Assembly: GCF_002847445.1 (NCBI RefSeq)
Contig: NZ_CP025430.1
Span: forward strand, 1,860,001-1,924,000
Length of the DNA stretch: 64,000 bases
Reading direction: 5' to 3'
Source: Paracoccus zhejiangensis
GTDB taxonomy: Bacteria; Pseudomonadota; Alphaproteobacteria; Rhodobacterales; Rhodobacteraceae
The position numbers and the translations under genes were made by a program. Position 1 is the stretch's first letter; every line of letters begins with the position of its first letter. Below, one piece after another: positions 44,086 through 52,822 of this stretch. Below the pieces are notes generated by a model. That model was not told where the DNA came from, did no database searches, and worked only from the letters and a program-made list of their open reading frames with translations.

Positions 44086-44116
44086 GTTCGGCATGGCGGA
44101 TCAGCCGATCGCGCAT
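44086..44116. repeat. 31-bp direct repeat, copy 1
   Basis: This segment matches 44831-44861 at 29 of 31 positions (GTTCGGCATGGCGGATCAGC followed by a two-base difference and TCGCGCAT). On the minus strand it encodes MRDRLIRHAE, like the first residues of the small membrane protein at 44415-44861. The two copies flank the IS630 remnant. Confidence 0.75.
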
Positions 44117-44147
44117 CGTCCGGAGCGGGGTGAGTTTAGGCGGAACC

Positions 44148-44422
44148 TTATCCTGCGTTTCGGATGTCGTTTTCGCAGTCCTGCGGGGTGAACTGGTCGA
44201 GAAGCGATCCGCTCTTTCGTAAGTCGGCTTCCTTGGTGCGTTCGGCGGCTTTGCCGAGCAGATGCTTGAGCTTGGCAATGACCTGCTCGATCGGGTTGAG
44301 GTCGGGCGAGTAGGCGGGGAGGCGGGGAGGAAGAATAGCCTCGCGCCTGCCGCGCGGATCGCCCGGCGGATGACAGAAGCCTTGTGACTGCCGAGGTTGT
44401 CGAGAATTATGCGGCTACCCAC
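44148..44422 (-). pseudogene. IS630-family transposase remnant, frameshifted
   Basis: Only the C-terminal third of an IS630 DDE transposase remains. Frame one gives RIILDNLGSHKASVIRRAIR and AAGARLFFLP, containing the catalytic Asp. The next frame continues YSPDLNPIEQVIAKLKHLLG, with the catalytic Glu in PIEQ, to a stop at 44148. The frames are joined by an 8-bp tandem duplication (GGCGGGGA at 44313-44320 and 44321-44328 on the plus strand); removing one copy restores the frame. The N-terminal two thirds and the terminal inverted repeats are absent. Confidence 0.85.
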
Positions 44423-44861
44423 AGAGCTTCACCCGCTCACAGCCCAGCCCCAGGTCGTCAATCAACTCCCGCACATCATCGGTCTGCGTCTCGCGGTTCG
44501 CCGGGTCGCAGAGATAGGCCATGTGCCCGCCCATATAGGAAGCCATCGGTGCCTGCCAGTCAGGCGAGGTGTCGACCATCTGCTCGGCGGTATAGAGCAG
44601 GTAGTCGACATAGGCCGCATAGCCGGTCATCTGCGGGCCATCCGTCAGCGCACAGTAATCGGCTGCGGCCAGTTCGGGCTTCTGCACCGTCAGGTTCAGG
44701 AATTCCCGATAGATCTCGCGGGCGGTCTGGTCGCGCTGGATGCGGTCGGCCTGCGCCACCTGGTAGGGGATGACCACCAGCGCGGTCAGGGCGGCAAAGG
44801 CGGTGGCCAGCGCCCCTACCGCCTGCAGGGGTTCGGCATGGCGGATCAGCCAGTCGCGCAT
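44415..44861 (-). CDS. Small single-pass membrane protein of unknown function
   Basis: This 148-residue protein has one transmembrane segment at about residues 15-37 (VGALATAFAALTALVVIPYQ). A helical cytoplasmic or periplasmic part follows: ADRIQRDQTAREIYREFLNL, then YAAYVDYLLYTAEQMVD. I do not recognise a family; DUF-type membrane proteins with a YREFLNLT motif exist. The stop lies at the junction with the IS630 remnant, so the C-terminus (GCERVKLCG) may be altered or truncated. It starts three bases after the stop of the upstream deiminase-like gene, so the two are probably cotranscribed. Its first 31 bases recur beyond the remnant. Confidence 0.6.
   Translation of the reverse strand: MRDWLIRHAEPLQAVGALATAFAALTALVVIPYQVAQADRIQRDQTAREIYREFLNLTVQKPELAAADYCALTDGPQMTGYAAYVDYLLYTAEQMVDTSPDWQAPMASYMGGHMAYLCDPANRETQTDDVRELIDDLGLGCERVKLCG
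44831..44861. repeat. 31-bp direct repeat, copy 2
   Basis: This is the start of the small membrane protein gene. It matches 44086-44116 at 29 of 31 positions, with GA replaced by AG at the only difference. Confidence 0.75.
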
Positions 44862-44864
44862 GGC

Positions 44865-45965
44865 CTAGACCTTCGGCTGCTCATGGGTGGCGCAATGGAT
44901 GCCGCCGCCGACCTCGCCCACCGGATCGATGTTCAGCATCACGATCTCGCGGTCGGGATAGAGCTCGGCCAGGATCTCGGCCGCCTCCTCATCCGCCTCG
45001 CGGTCGCCGAATTCGGCGGCAATCACCGCACCGTTGCAGACGTAGTAGTTGACATAGGACGAGACGAAATCGGGGCTGTCCACGCGGATGTCCAGCGGCT
45101 CGGGCAGGATGACCAGCTCGAGCTTGTTCCCTTCGGCGTCGGTGGCTTCGGCCAGAATGTCATGGGTCTCGAAGGCCGAGACCGACCAGGGGTCCTCGGG
45201 ATCGATCTCCTCGCCCATCTGGATCAGCACCTGCCCGGGCTTCACGAAACGCGCCAGCGCGTCGATGTGGTAATCGGTGATATCGGCGCCGATGATCCCC
45301 GGCGCCCAGATCAACTTCTTCGCGCCCATGGTTTCCAGCAGCATCGCCTCGATCTCGGCCTTGCTGCCCTTGTTGCGGTTCGGGTTGATGAAGGTGCTTT
45401 CATGCGCGATCAGCGTGCCGTGACCATCGGTCTCGACGCCGCCGGCCTCGCCCACAAGCCCAGTATCGAAAACCTGCAGCCCCATCCGCTCGGCCACCCG
45501 CGCGGCGATCAGCCCGTCGGCGCCATGCACCTGCTTCCCACCCCAGCCGTTGAAGTTGAATTGGGTCACAGCCAGCCCGCCCTTGCCGTCGATGACAAAG
45601 GACGGCCCGCTGTCGCGGCACCACAGATCGTCGGTCGGAATGTCCCACAGCTCGACCTGACCCGAGACCAGCCTCCTGATAGCCTTGTGATGCTCGGCGG
45701 CGGCCAGCATCACCACCGGCTCGAACTCGGCGATGGTGCTGGCGATCTCGGCGATGGTGCCCTGCAGGTCGAAAAGGAAATCCGGGTCGTCATGCACCTT
45801 CCGGTTAACCGGCCATTGCATGAAGGTCCGCTCATGCGGGTCGGTTTCCTCGGGATACCAGAAGCCGGCGGCGCGGGCGCCGCCCTGCGCCTCGGCGCGC
45901 CCCGAGAGAAGCGACAGACCGCCAAGGGCGGCCAGCGACTGAATGAGCGAACGGCGTGACATCAT
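44865..45965 (-). CDS. Exported agmatine deiminase / PAD-like guanidino hydrolase
   Basis: This 366-residue member of the agmatine deiminase (PAD_porph) family would hydrolyse agmatine to N-carbamoylputrescine or deiminate arginine groups. A twin-arginine signal (MSRRSLIQSLAALGGLSLLS, cleavage near AEAQ) precedes the domain. Active-site features are FMQWPVNR, DDLWCRDSGPSFV, GGVETDGHGT, DYHIDALARF and the nucleophile Cys358 in GGGIHCATHEQPK. Cytoplasmic agmatine deiminases lack a leader, so this is an exported version and may act on periplasmic agmatine or peptides. It is followed three bases later by the small membrane protein. Confidence 0.85.
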   Translation of the reverse strand: MMSRRSLIQSLAALGGLSLLSGRAEAQGGARAAGFWYPEETDPHERTFMQWPVNRKVHDDPDFLFDLQGTIAEIASTIAEFEPVVMLAAAEHHKAIRRLVSGQVELWDIPTDDLWCRDSGPSFVIDGKGGLAVTQFNFNGWGGKQVHGADGLIAARVAERMGLQVFDTGLVGEAGGVETDGHGTLIAHESTFINPNRNKGSKAEIEAMLLETMGAKKLIWAPGIIGADITDYHIDALARFVKPGQVLIQMGEEIDPEDPWSVSAFETHDILAEATDAEGNKLELVILPEPLDIRVDSPDFVSSYVNYYVCNGAVIAAEFGDREADEEAAEILAELYPDREIVMLNIDPVGEVGGGIHCATHEQPKV

Positions 45966-46203
45966 CTGGAACCTCGTACCGGATCAAAATTTCGGCTGGC
46001 GCGCGGGTAAGGCACCCGTGGTCGACAGCTGGCGGAAGAATGCCGATCAGCGCCCTGAAAAGCGAGGGCAATTCGTCGCAGGTGCCGCTGCGTTGACGAA
46101 TGCCCCGCCCTGCCCTAACCCTGTCAGGTGACCGGCGCGGCGTGCAAACACGGCTGTTTCGGGGCCGATCACGCCCGCTCATCCGCGCGCAAGGGATTCA
46201 CGC

Positions 46204-47223
46204 ATGGCGAAAGCGCCGGGCATATCAGAGCAGACCACCCCACCCTTCAACATCCTGATCCTCGCCCAATCCGGCAAGCTGGAGCAGCAGGCGCTGATCC
46301 TGACGGCCAGCCTTCGCGCCAGCTCGCCCCGCTGGCAGGGGCGGCTGATCGTCGCCGAGCCGCTGCCCGAGGGGGCCTGGGGCGGGCATCAGACCGCGAT
46401 CTCGCCAGCGCACAGGGCGCTGCTGACCGAGATGGGGACCGAGATCACCCCCTTCACCGCCCGGCATTTCGGCGCCGCCTATCCCCATGGCAACAAGATC
46501 GAGGCGCTGGCGCTGCTGCCCGGCGGCGAGCCCTTCCTGTTTCTCGACAGCGACACGCTGATCACCGGCGAACTGGCCGATCTGGCCATCGATTTCACCC
46601 GCCCCTCGGCCTCGATGCGGCGCGAGGGGACCTGGCCGCATCCGCCGCTCTACGGACCGGGCTACGGCGAAATCTGGCGCTCCATGTATCGCCGCTTCGG
46701 CCTCGACTACGAGACCACTCTGGACCTCAGCCAGCCCGACGAGCATTGGGAACGCTATCTCTATTTCAATGCCGGCTGGTTCTTCGGGGCCGATCCAGCC
46801 GAATTCCACCGCCGCTTCCTCAGCTGGGCGCTGGCCGTCCGCGACGAGCCGCAGGACGAGCTTGCCAATCAGGTTCTGGATCCCTGGCTCGATCAGACGG
46901 TGCTTCCCTTGGTCATCCATTCCCTCGGCGGCGGCAGGCCGGGGCCGGAGCTTACCGGGCTGGATGGCGATGTCACCTGCCATTACCGCAACCTGCCGCT
47001 GCTCTATGCCCGCGAATCCGACCGCGTGATCGAGGTGCTGGAACAGGCCACCGCGCCGAACCGCATCAAGCAGGTGCTGCGCGAGTGGTTCCCGGCCCGC
47101 AAGCTGATCTACCAGGGCAAGGGCCGCGACAAGATCCGCCCGCTTTTCGCCGGCGCGCCATTGCCCAGCCAGGAACGCCCGATCCGTCAGGTGCTGAAGA
47201 AGACCGACTGGTGGCTGGTCTGA
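46204..47223 (+). CDS. Glycosyltransferase-like protein (GT-A fold)
   Basis: This 339-residue protein begins FNILILAQSGKLEQQALILT and has FLFLDSDTLITGELADLAID, with a DxD motif (Asp115-x-Asp117) that usually binds the metal and nucleotide sugar. YLYFNAGWFFGADP and LDPWLDQTVLPLVIHSLGGG resemble later parts of nucleotide-diphospho-sugar transferases. There are no transmembrane segments. It is convergent with the aldo/keto reductase. The donor and acceptor are unknown and no cell-surface sugar cluster is adjacent, so the call rests on the fold motif. Confidence 0.6.
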   Translation: MAKAPGISEQTTPPFNILILAQSGKLEQQALILTASLRASSPRWQGRLIVAEPLPEGAWGGHQTAISPAHRALLTEMGTEITPFTARHFGAAYPHGNKIEALALLPGGEPFLFLDSDTLITGELADLAIDFTRPSASMRREGTWPHPPLYGPGYGEIWRSMYRRFGLDYETTLDLSQPDEHWERYLYFNAGWFFGADPAEFHRRFLSWALAVRDEPQDELANQVLDPWLDQTVLPLVIHSLGGGRPGPELTGLDGDVTCHYRNLPLLYARESDRVIEVLEQATAPNRIKQVLREWFPARKLIYQGKGRDKIRPLFAGAPLPSQERPIRQVLKKTDWWLV

Positions 47224-47226
47224 ACC

Positions 47227-48297
47227 TCAGCGCTCGCCCGCGCCTTCCGAGGATCGCGCCCAGAGGTTCACATCGCCCCCTTCGCTGAGCGTATCGATCC
47301 GCGCCAGCTCCTCGGCGCTGAACTCGAGATTTTTCAGCGCACCGACGCAATCGACCACCTGCTCGGGCCGCGAGGCCCCGATCAGCGCCGTGGTCAACCG
47401 CCCGCCCCTGAGGCACCAGGCAATGGCCATCTGCGCCAGCGTCTGCCCGCGCGCCTCGGCCAGATCGTTCAGCCCGTTGAGCCGCGCGATCATGTCCGGG
47501 CCGAGCCAGTCCGGCGACAGCGATTTCCCCTGCGCCGCCCGGCTGTCCGACGGAATGCCTTGCAGATATTTCCCGCTCAGCAACCCCTGCGCCAAGGCCG
47601 AAAAGCCGATGCTGCCTATCCCCAACTCCTCCAGCGCGTCCAACAGCCCGTCCCGCTCAACCCAGCGGTTCAGCATGTTGTAGCTCGGCTGGTGGATCAG
47701 GCAGGGCGTGCCCAGATCCTTCAGGATCGCCGCCGCCGCCCGCGTGCGGTCGGTGTTATAGCTCGAGATCCCCACGTAAAGCGCCCGCCCCGAGCGGACG
47801 ATATGATCCAGCGCGCCCATGGTTTCCTCCAGCGGCGTGTCGGGATCGAAGCGGTGGGAATAGAAGATATCGACATAGTCGAGCCCCAGCCGCTTCAGCG
47901 ACTGGTCGCAGGACGCGATCAGGCTCTTGCGGCTGCCCCATTCACCGTAGGGACCGGCCCACATCTCGTAGCCGGCCTTGCTGCTGATAATCAGTTCGTC
48001 CCGCAGGCCCCTGAACTCATTTCGCAGGATCTCGCCGAAGGCCTCTTCGGCACGGCCCGCCCGGGGACCGTAGTTATTGGCCAGGTCGAAATGGGTGATG
48101 CCATGGTCAAAGGCGGTCCGGGCAATGGCCTGCTTCACCCGATGCGGCGTGTCATCGCCGAAATTGTGCCAAAGCCCAAGGCTGATGGCCGGCAGCCGCA
48201 GGCCCGAGCGACCGCATCGGCGATAGATCATCCGTTCATAACGATCCTCGGCCGGGTGCCAGACCGGCTCCTTGGGCTTCGGCGGACGCTCAGGCAT
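47227..48297 (-). CDS. Aldo/keto reductase, YghZ / L-glyceraldehyde 3-phosphate reductase type
   Basis: This 356-residue NADPH-dependent oxidoreductase is close in length and sequence to YghZ (about 346 residues). It begins WHPAEDRYERMIYRRCGRSG, then FDLANNYGPRAGRAEEAFGE with the catalytic Asp and Tyr. SSKAGYEMWAGPYGEWGSRK contains the active-site Lys and the GPYG motif typical of YghZ. DYVDIFYSHRFDPDTPLEET carries the active-site His. The ATG overlaps the end of ileS by eight bases, so it may be read from the ileS message. Substrates of this group include L-glyceraldehyde 3-phosphate and methylglyoxal. Confidence 0.88.
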   Translation of the reverse strand: MPERPPKPKEPVWHPAEDRYERMIYRRCGRSGLRLPAISLGLWHNFGDDTPHRVKQAIARTAFDHGITHFDLANNYGPRAGRAEEAFGEILRNEFRGLRDELIISSKAGYEMWAGPYGEWGSRKSLIASCDQSLKRLGLDYVDIFYSHRFDPDTPLEETMGALDHIVRSGRALYVGISSYNTDRTRAAAAILKDLGTPCLIHQPSYNMLNRWVERDGLLDALEELGIGSIGFSALAQGLLSGKYLQGIPSDSRAAQGKSLSPDWLGPDMIARLNGLNDLAEARGQTLAQMAIAWCLRGGRLTTALIGASRPEQVVDCVGALKNLEFSAEELARIDTLSEGGDVNLWARSSEGAGER

Positions 48298-51187
48298 TGC
48301 TCACCACCGCGTCACAGCGGGCGCAGAGGCCCGGATGCTTGTGCGTGCCGACATCCGGCAGGATCTTCCAGCACCGCTCGCATTTCTCGCCCTCGGCCAG
48401 TTCGAAGACGACGCCCACGCCCGGCACCTCGGCCAGACGGAATGCCTCGTTCGGGGCCGGATCGGCGGTCAGCGACAGGTCCGAGACGATGCAGAGATCG
48501 GCGAAGTTGATCGATTTCAGCGCCGCAAGGATCGGCGCCTCCTCGACATGCACCACCGGCGCGGCCTCGAGGCTGGCACCAATGGTCTTGTCGGCGCGCT
48601 TGACCTCCAGCGCCGCCGTCACCACCCGGCGGGCGCGGCGGATATGCTCCCATTTCGCGGCCAGCGGCTCGTTCAGCCAGTCGGCGGGCGTCACCGGGAA
48701 GTCGTGCAGATGCACGCTGTCATCCTCGGACGGGAAGCGCGACAGCCAGACATCCTCCATGGTGAAGGGCAGGATCGGCGCCAGCCAGGTCACGAGGCGA
48801 TGGAACAGGATGTCCAGGACCGTGCGGGCTGAGCGGCGGCGAACGCTGTCCGGCGCGTCGCAATAGAGGCTGTCCTTGCGGATGTCGAAATAGAAGGCCG
48901 ACAGATCGACGGTGCAGAACTGGAACAGCGTCTGGAACACGCCCTGGAAGTCATAGGCGTCATAGCCCTGCCGCACCTTGTGATCCAGCTGCGCGAGGCG
49001 GTGCAGGATCCACTGTTCAAGCTCGGGCATGTCCGCGGGCGCGACCTTTTCGGCCTCGCTGAACCCGGCAAGGTTCCCCAGCATGAAGCGCAGCGTGTTG
49101 CGCAGCCGGCGATAGCTGTCGGCGGTGCCCTTCAGAATCTCGGGCCCGATCCGCTGGTCGGCGGTATAATCCACATGCGCCACCCAGAGCCGCAGGATAT
49201 CCGCGCCATATTGCTTGATCACCTCGGCCGGCACGATGGTATTGCCAAGCGATTTGGACATCTTCATGCCCTTCTCGTCCAGCGTGAAGCCATGGGTCAG
49301 CACTCCGCGATAGGGCGCCCGTCCCTTGGTGGCCGAGGCTTGCAGCAGCGAGGAATGGAACCAGCCGCGATGCTGGTCGGTGCCCTCGAGATAGAGGTCG
49401 GCAATCCCGTCCGGCGCGCCATCGGCCCGGTCGCGGATCACGAAGGCATGGGTCGAACCGCTGTCGAACCAGACGTCCAGCACGTCCATGACCTGATCGT
49501 AATCCTCGGGGTTGGCCACCCCCTCCAGCGCGGTCTCCTTGAAGCCCGGCCGATACCAGGCATCCGCCCCGTCCTTCTCGAAGGCGGCAATCACCCGGTC
49601 GTTCACTCGGGCGTCGCGCAGCAGGAAATCGGCGTCATCGGGCCGCGCGCCCTTCTTCACGAAGCAGGTCAGCGGCACACCCCAGGCGCGCTGGCGCGAC
49701 AGCACCCAGTCGGGCCGGTTCTCGACCATCGAGAAGATCCGGTTCCGCCCGGTCTGCGGCGTCCATTTCACCAGCTTGTCGATCGAGGTCAGCGCGCGGG
49801 TGCGGATCGTGTCGCCATATTCACCCATGCCATCGTCCAGCTTCTTGTCGATGGCCGCGAACCATTGCGGGGTGTTGCGATAGATCAGCGGCGCCTTGGA
49901 CCGCCAGCTGTGCGGATAGCTGTGCTTGACCTTGCCCTTGGCCAGAAGCGCGCCGGCATAGGCCAGCTGCTTGATGACGCTGACATTGGCCGGGCCATCC
50001 TTGCCATCGGGCAGGATGATCGCCTCGCCGCCGAAGATCGGCAGGTCGGCGCGGTAAGACCCGTCCGGCTCGACATTATAGGTCATCGGCAGGCCGAATT
50101 TCTGGCCCAGCTGATAGTCGTCATCGCCATGGCTGGGGGCGGTATGGACAAAGCCGGTGCCCGCCTCCTCGGTGACATGATCGCCGGGCAGCATGGGGAC
50201 ATCATAATCCCATTCGCCCGCACCGCCTTCGACGCCGCGCAGCGGGTGGGCCAGCATCAGGCCAGAAAGCTCCTCGGCCGAAACATCGCGCAGGCGCGAG
50301 TGGCTCTCGACCTTGGCCGAGGCCATCACCGCATCGGCCAGCGCATCGGCCAGCAGCAGTTTCTCTCTGGGTTTGGCGGTGGCGTTTTCCTGAACCGTGC
50401 CAACCTCATAGAGGCCATAGCTGATCGTCGGGTTGAAGGCCACGGCGCGGTTCTGCGGGATGGTCCAGGGGGTGGTGGTCCAGATCACCACCGAGGCGCC
50501 GTCGAGCGCCCCGTCCACCGGCTTGAACCGCACCCAGATCGTGTGACTGGTATGGTCGTGATACTCGACCTCCGCCTCGGCCAATGCGGTCTTCTCGACC
50601 GGCGACCACATTACCGGCTTCGACCCCTGATACAGCGACCCATCCATCAACAGCTTCATGAACTCGGCCGCGATCACCGCCTCGGCATGGTAGTTCATCG
50701 TCAGATAGGGATCGTCCCACTTGCCGGTGACGCCGAGGCGCTTGAACTCCTCGCGCTGGACATCGATCCAGTGCTCGGCAAAGCGGCGGCATTCCTTGCG
50801 GAACTCGACCACGTCGATTGCGTCCTTGTCCTGCCCCTTCTGACGATACTGCTCCTCGATCTTCCATTCGATCGGCAACCCGTGGCAATCCCAGCCCGGC
50901 ACATAGCGCGCATCGCGGCCCATCATCTGCTGGCTGCGGACCACCATGTCCTTCAGGGTCTTGTTCAGCGCGTGGCCGATATGCAGGTTCCCGTTCGCAT
51001 AGGGCGGACCGTCATGCAGGATGAAGGGTGTGCGGCCCTGCCCGCGCTCGCGCAGGCGGTCATAGATGCCGATCTGCGCCCAACGCTCCAGCCATTCGGG
51101 CTCGCGCGCGGGCAGGCCGGCGCGCATGGGGAAATCGGTCTCGGGCAGGAAGACGGTATCGCGATAGTCGGGGGTCTCGGCGCTCAT
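48290..51187 (-). CDS. ileS: Isoleucyl-tRNA synthetase
   Basis: This 965-residue class I synthetase charges tRNA-Ile with isoleucine. The HIGH motif occurs as YANGNLHIGHALNK and the KMSKS loop as KGMKMSKSLGNTIV. The editing domain includes VVIWTTTPWTIPQNRAVAF. The C-terminal zinc finger has CERCWKILPDVG and LCARCDAVV. I chose the start MSAETPDYRDT, which gives standard family length; a longer in-frame start at 51247 is less likely. The aldo/keto reductase gene begins inside its stop region. Confidence 0.97.
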   Translation of the reverse strand: MSAETPDYRDTVFLPETDFPMRAGLPAREPEWLERWAQIGIYDRLRERGQGRTPFILHDGPPYANGNLHIGHALNKTLKDMVVRSQQMMGRDARYVPGWDCHGLPIEWKIEEQYRQKGQDKDAIDVVEFRKECRRFAEHWIDVQREEFKRLGVTGKWDDPYLTMNYHAEAVIAAEFMKLLMDGSLYQGSKPVMWSPVEKTALAEAEVEYHDHTSHTIWVRFKPVDGALDGASVVIWTTTPWTIPQNRAVAFNPTISYGLYEVGTVQENATAKPREKLLLADALADAVMASAKVESHSRLRDVSAEELSGLMLAHPLRGVEGGAGEWDYDVPMLPGDHVTEEAGTGFVHTAPSHGDDDYQLGQKFGLPMTYNVEPDGSYRADLPIFGGEAIILPDGKDGPANVSVIKQLAYAGALLAKGKVKHSYPHSWRSKAPLIYRNTPQWFAAIDKKLDDGMGEYGDTIRTRALTSIDKLVKWTPQTGRNRIFSMVENRPDWVLSRQRAWGVPLTCFVKKGARPDDADFLLRDARVNDRVIAAFEKDGADAWYRPGFKETALEGVANPEDYDQVMDVLDVWFDSGSTHAFVIRDRADGAPDGIADLYLEGTDQHRGWFHSSLLQASATKGRAPYRGVLTHGFTLDEKGMKMSKSLGNTIVPAEVIKQYGADILRLWVAHVDYTADQRIGPEILKGTADSYRRLRNTLRFMLGNLAGFSEAEKVAPADMPELEQWILHRLAQLDHKVRQGYDAYDFQGVFQTLFQFCTVDLSAFYFDIRKDSLYCDAPDSVRRRSARTVLDILFHRLVTWLAPILPFTMEDVWLSRFPSEDDSVHLHDFPVTPADWLNEPLAAKWEHIRRARRVVTAALEVKRADKTIGASLEAAPVVHVEEAPILAALKSINFADLCIVSDLSLTADPAPNEAFRLAEVPGVGVVFELAEGEKCERCWKILPDVGTHKHPGLCARCDAVVSNA

Positions 51188-51373
51188 CGGGCGGTCCTTT
51201 GGGTCGGTCGTTTCGGCAGAATCGATCCCGGCGGCGCGAAGGCTCACACCGCCGGGCTGCTAATTCGTATGCCGAAACCCAGAAATCTCATGCCGTTCTC
51301 TATAGGAATGCCGCCCGCAAGCTGCAAGCGCCGGCCCTTTCATCTTGGTGCAAATATCCCGGGGGAATCGCCG

Positions 51374-52822
51374 TCAGGCGATGGGGGCAGCGCCCCCCTG
51401 AGCCGCCAGCCGCCCGGCCAGCGCCAAATCGTCGCGCAATTGCTGCCGCGCCTGCCCTGCCGCCCTGCTATCCAGCCGCAGGATGTAACTCGGATGCCAG
51501 CTGACCAGCACATCGCCGCCATCCAGCGTCCGTTCGACCCGCCCGCGCCGTTCGCTCAGGCGATCCGCCCGCCCGGTCAGCGCATAGGCGGCGGACCCGC
51601 CCAGGGCGACCGTCAGGCGCGGCGCAACAAAGCGGCGCTCGAGCCCCAGCCACCAGCGGCAATGCTCGATCTCGCCCCGGTCGGGGCTCTGGTGCAGGCG
51701 CAGCTTGCCGCGCGGACGGAACTTGAAATGCTTGACTGCATTGGTCAGCCAGACCGGCCCCAGATCCGCCTGCGCCATCTCCTCGCGCAGCAGCTGCCCG
51801 GCCGGCCCGACAAAGGGCCGACCCTGCAGGTCCTCGTGATCGCCCGGCTGTTCGCCCACGATCATCAGCGGCGCCGTGGGATCGCCTTCACCCCAGACCG
51901 TCTGCGTGGCAGCCTCGCACAATCCGCAACGGGTGCAGCTTCGCGCGGCCTCGGCGGCCTGATCCAGCGTTTCGGGCAGATCGGGCAGCGGTGCCGCGGC
52001 AAGCCGGTCCAGAATGCGCGCGACATGGGCCGGCGGCTGCGAGGGCATGGCCGCGCGCATCGCCGCCACCCGCCCTTCGGCATCCGCCAGCATCTGCGGA
52101 ATCAGCCGTGTCTCGGGCAGGTTCTTCCAGTATTTCACCGGCATTTCCGACTTCATCGCCGCGATCTTCACCCGCGCCGGGTTGAAGATGTTCTGGAAAT
52201 AGGTGCCCCACAGCGCCTCGCTGGCATCTTCGGGCAACTCGGGACGGGCCTTGGGCGGCGGCCCGAAGCTCAGCCCGCCCGTGTCGAAACGCAGCGTCGC
52301 CCGAGGTGTCAGGATCATCCAGTCCATGTCGCCAAAGCGGCGCGCAAAGAACGGCGCGGCGCGTTCCTCGATCAGGTGCGAGGGCTCGAACCAGGCGGCA
52401 AAGCGGCGGCGCGGGCCATCTCCCGGCAGCTCGCGAAAGCGCAGAAAGGCATGCATCTTGTGGATGTCGCGGCGGACTGATCGGGCCAGCGCCGTCAGTC
52501 GCAGGGTCAGCGGATCGGCCGGATTCGACAGCGCGAGGCGGTCCCGCTGGTGACGCAGCAGCGCCTGATAGGCCAGCGCGGACGCCTGGGGATCAGCATG
52601 GCAGATGACCGTCGCCAACAGGTCGATCACCGGCTTGCTGGCACGCACCTCCGCCGGCCCGTCGGCATCGGGCAGGGCCAGGTCATCAAAGAGCCCCCCG
52701 GTTTCTGCTTCACCCCGACTCCACGCAATGCGGTCCGCCGCGATCCGGTGCGAGGCCAGCCGCCGCGCCGCCTTCCGCCAGGCGGGTGCCATGCCCAGAG
52801 CCGGCAAGGCCACCCTATACAT
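51374..52822 (-). CDS. UdgX-family uracil-DNA glycosylase fused to DUF4130 domain
   Basis: This 482-residue protein has an N-terminal DUF4130 domain (about 1-245, including HKMHAFLRFRELP and YFQNIFNPARVKIAAMKSEM) found linked to radical SAM proteins. The C-terminal half is UdgX-type. It has [4Fe-4S] cysteines 296, 299, 302 and 388, GEQPGDHEDLQGRPFVGPAG, and the UdgX loop KLRLH at 373-377, whose His377 corresponds to the residue that crosslinks to the abasic site in UdgX. It would bind or remove uracil from DNA. The usual KRRIH reads KLRLH here. The ATG overlaps the stop of the radical SAM gene by one base, so the two are a unit. Confidence 0.85.
   Translation of the reverse strand: MYRVALPALGMAPAWRKAARRLASHRIAADRIAWSRGEAETGGLFDDLALPDADGPAEVRASKPVIDLLATVICHADPQASALAYQALLRHQRDRLALSNPADPLTLRLTALARSVRRDIHKMHAFLRFRELPGDGPRRRFAAWFEPSHLIEERAAPFFARRFGDMDWMILTPRATLRFDTGGLSFGPPPKARPELPEDASEALWGTYFQNIFNPARVKIAAMKSEMPVKYWKNLPETRLIPQMLADAEGRVAAMRAAMPSQPPAHVARILDRLAAAPLPDLPETLDQAAEAARSCTRCGLCEAATQTVWGEGDPTAPLMIVGEQPGDHEDLQGRPFVGPAGQLLREEMAQADLGPVWLTNAVKHFKFRPRGKLRLHQSPDRGEIEHCRWWLGLERRFVAPRLTVALGGSAAYALTGRADRLSERRGRVERTLDGGDVLVSWHPSYILRLDSRAAGQARQQLRDDLALAGRLAAQGGAAPIA

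Noticed and set aside
43258..44422. Genomic island inserted at tRNA-Tyr
   Set aside because: There is no integrase, no repeat of the tRNA 3' end and only one small gene plus an IS remnant.
48980..52480. 1166-residue plus-strand frame opposite ileS and the UdgX gene
   Set aside because: ileS is certain on the minus strand, and this frame has no conserved motif.
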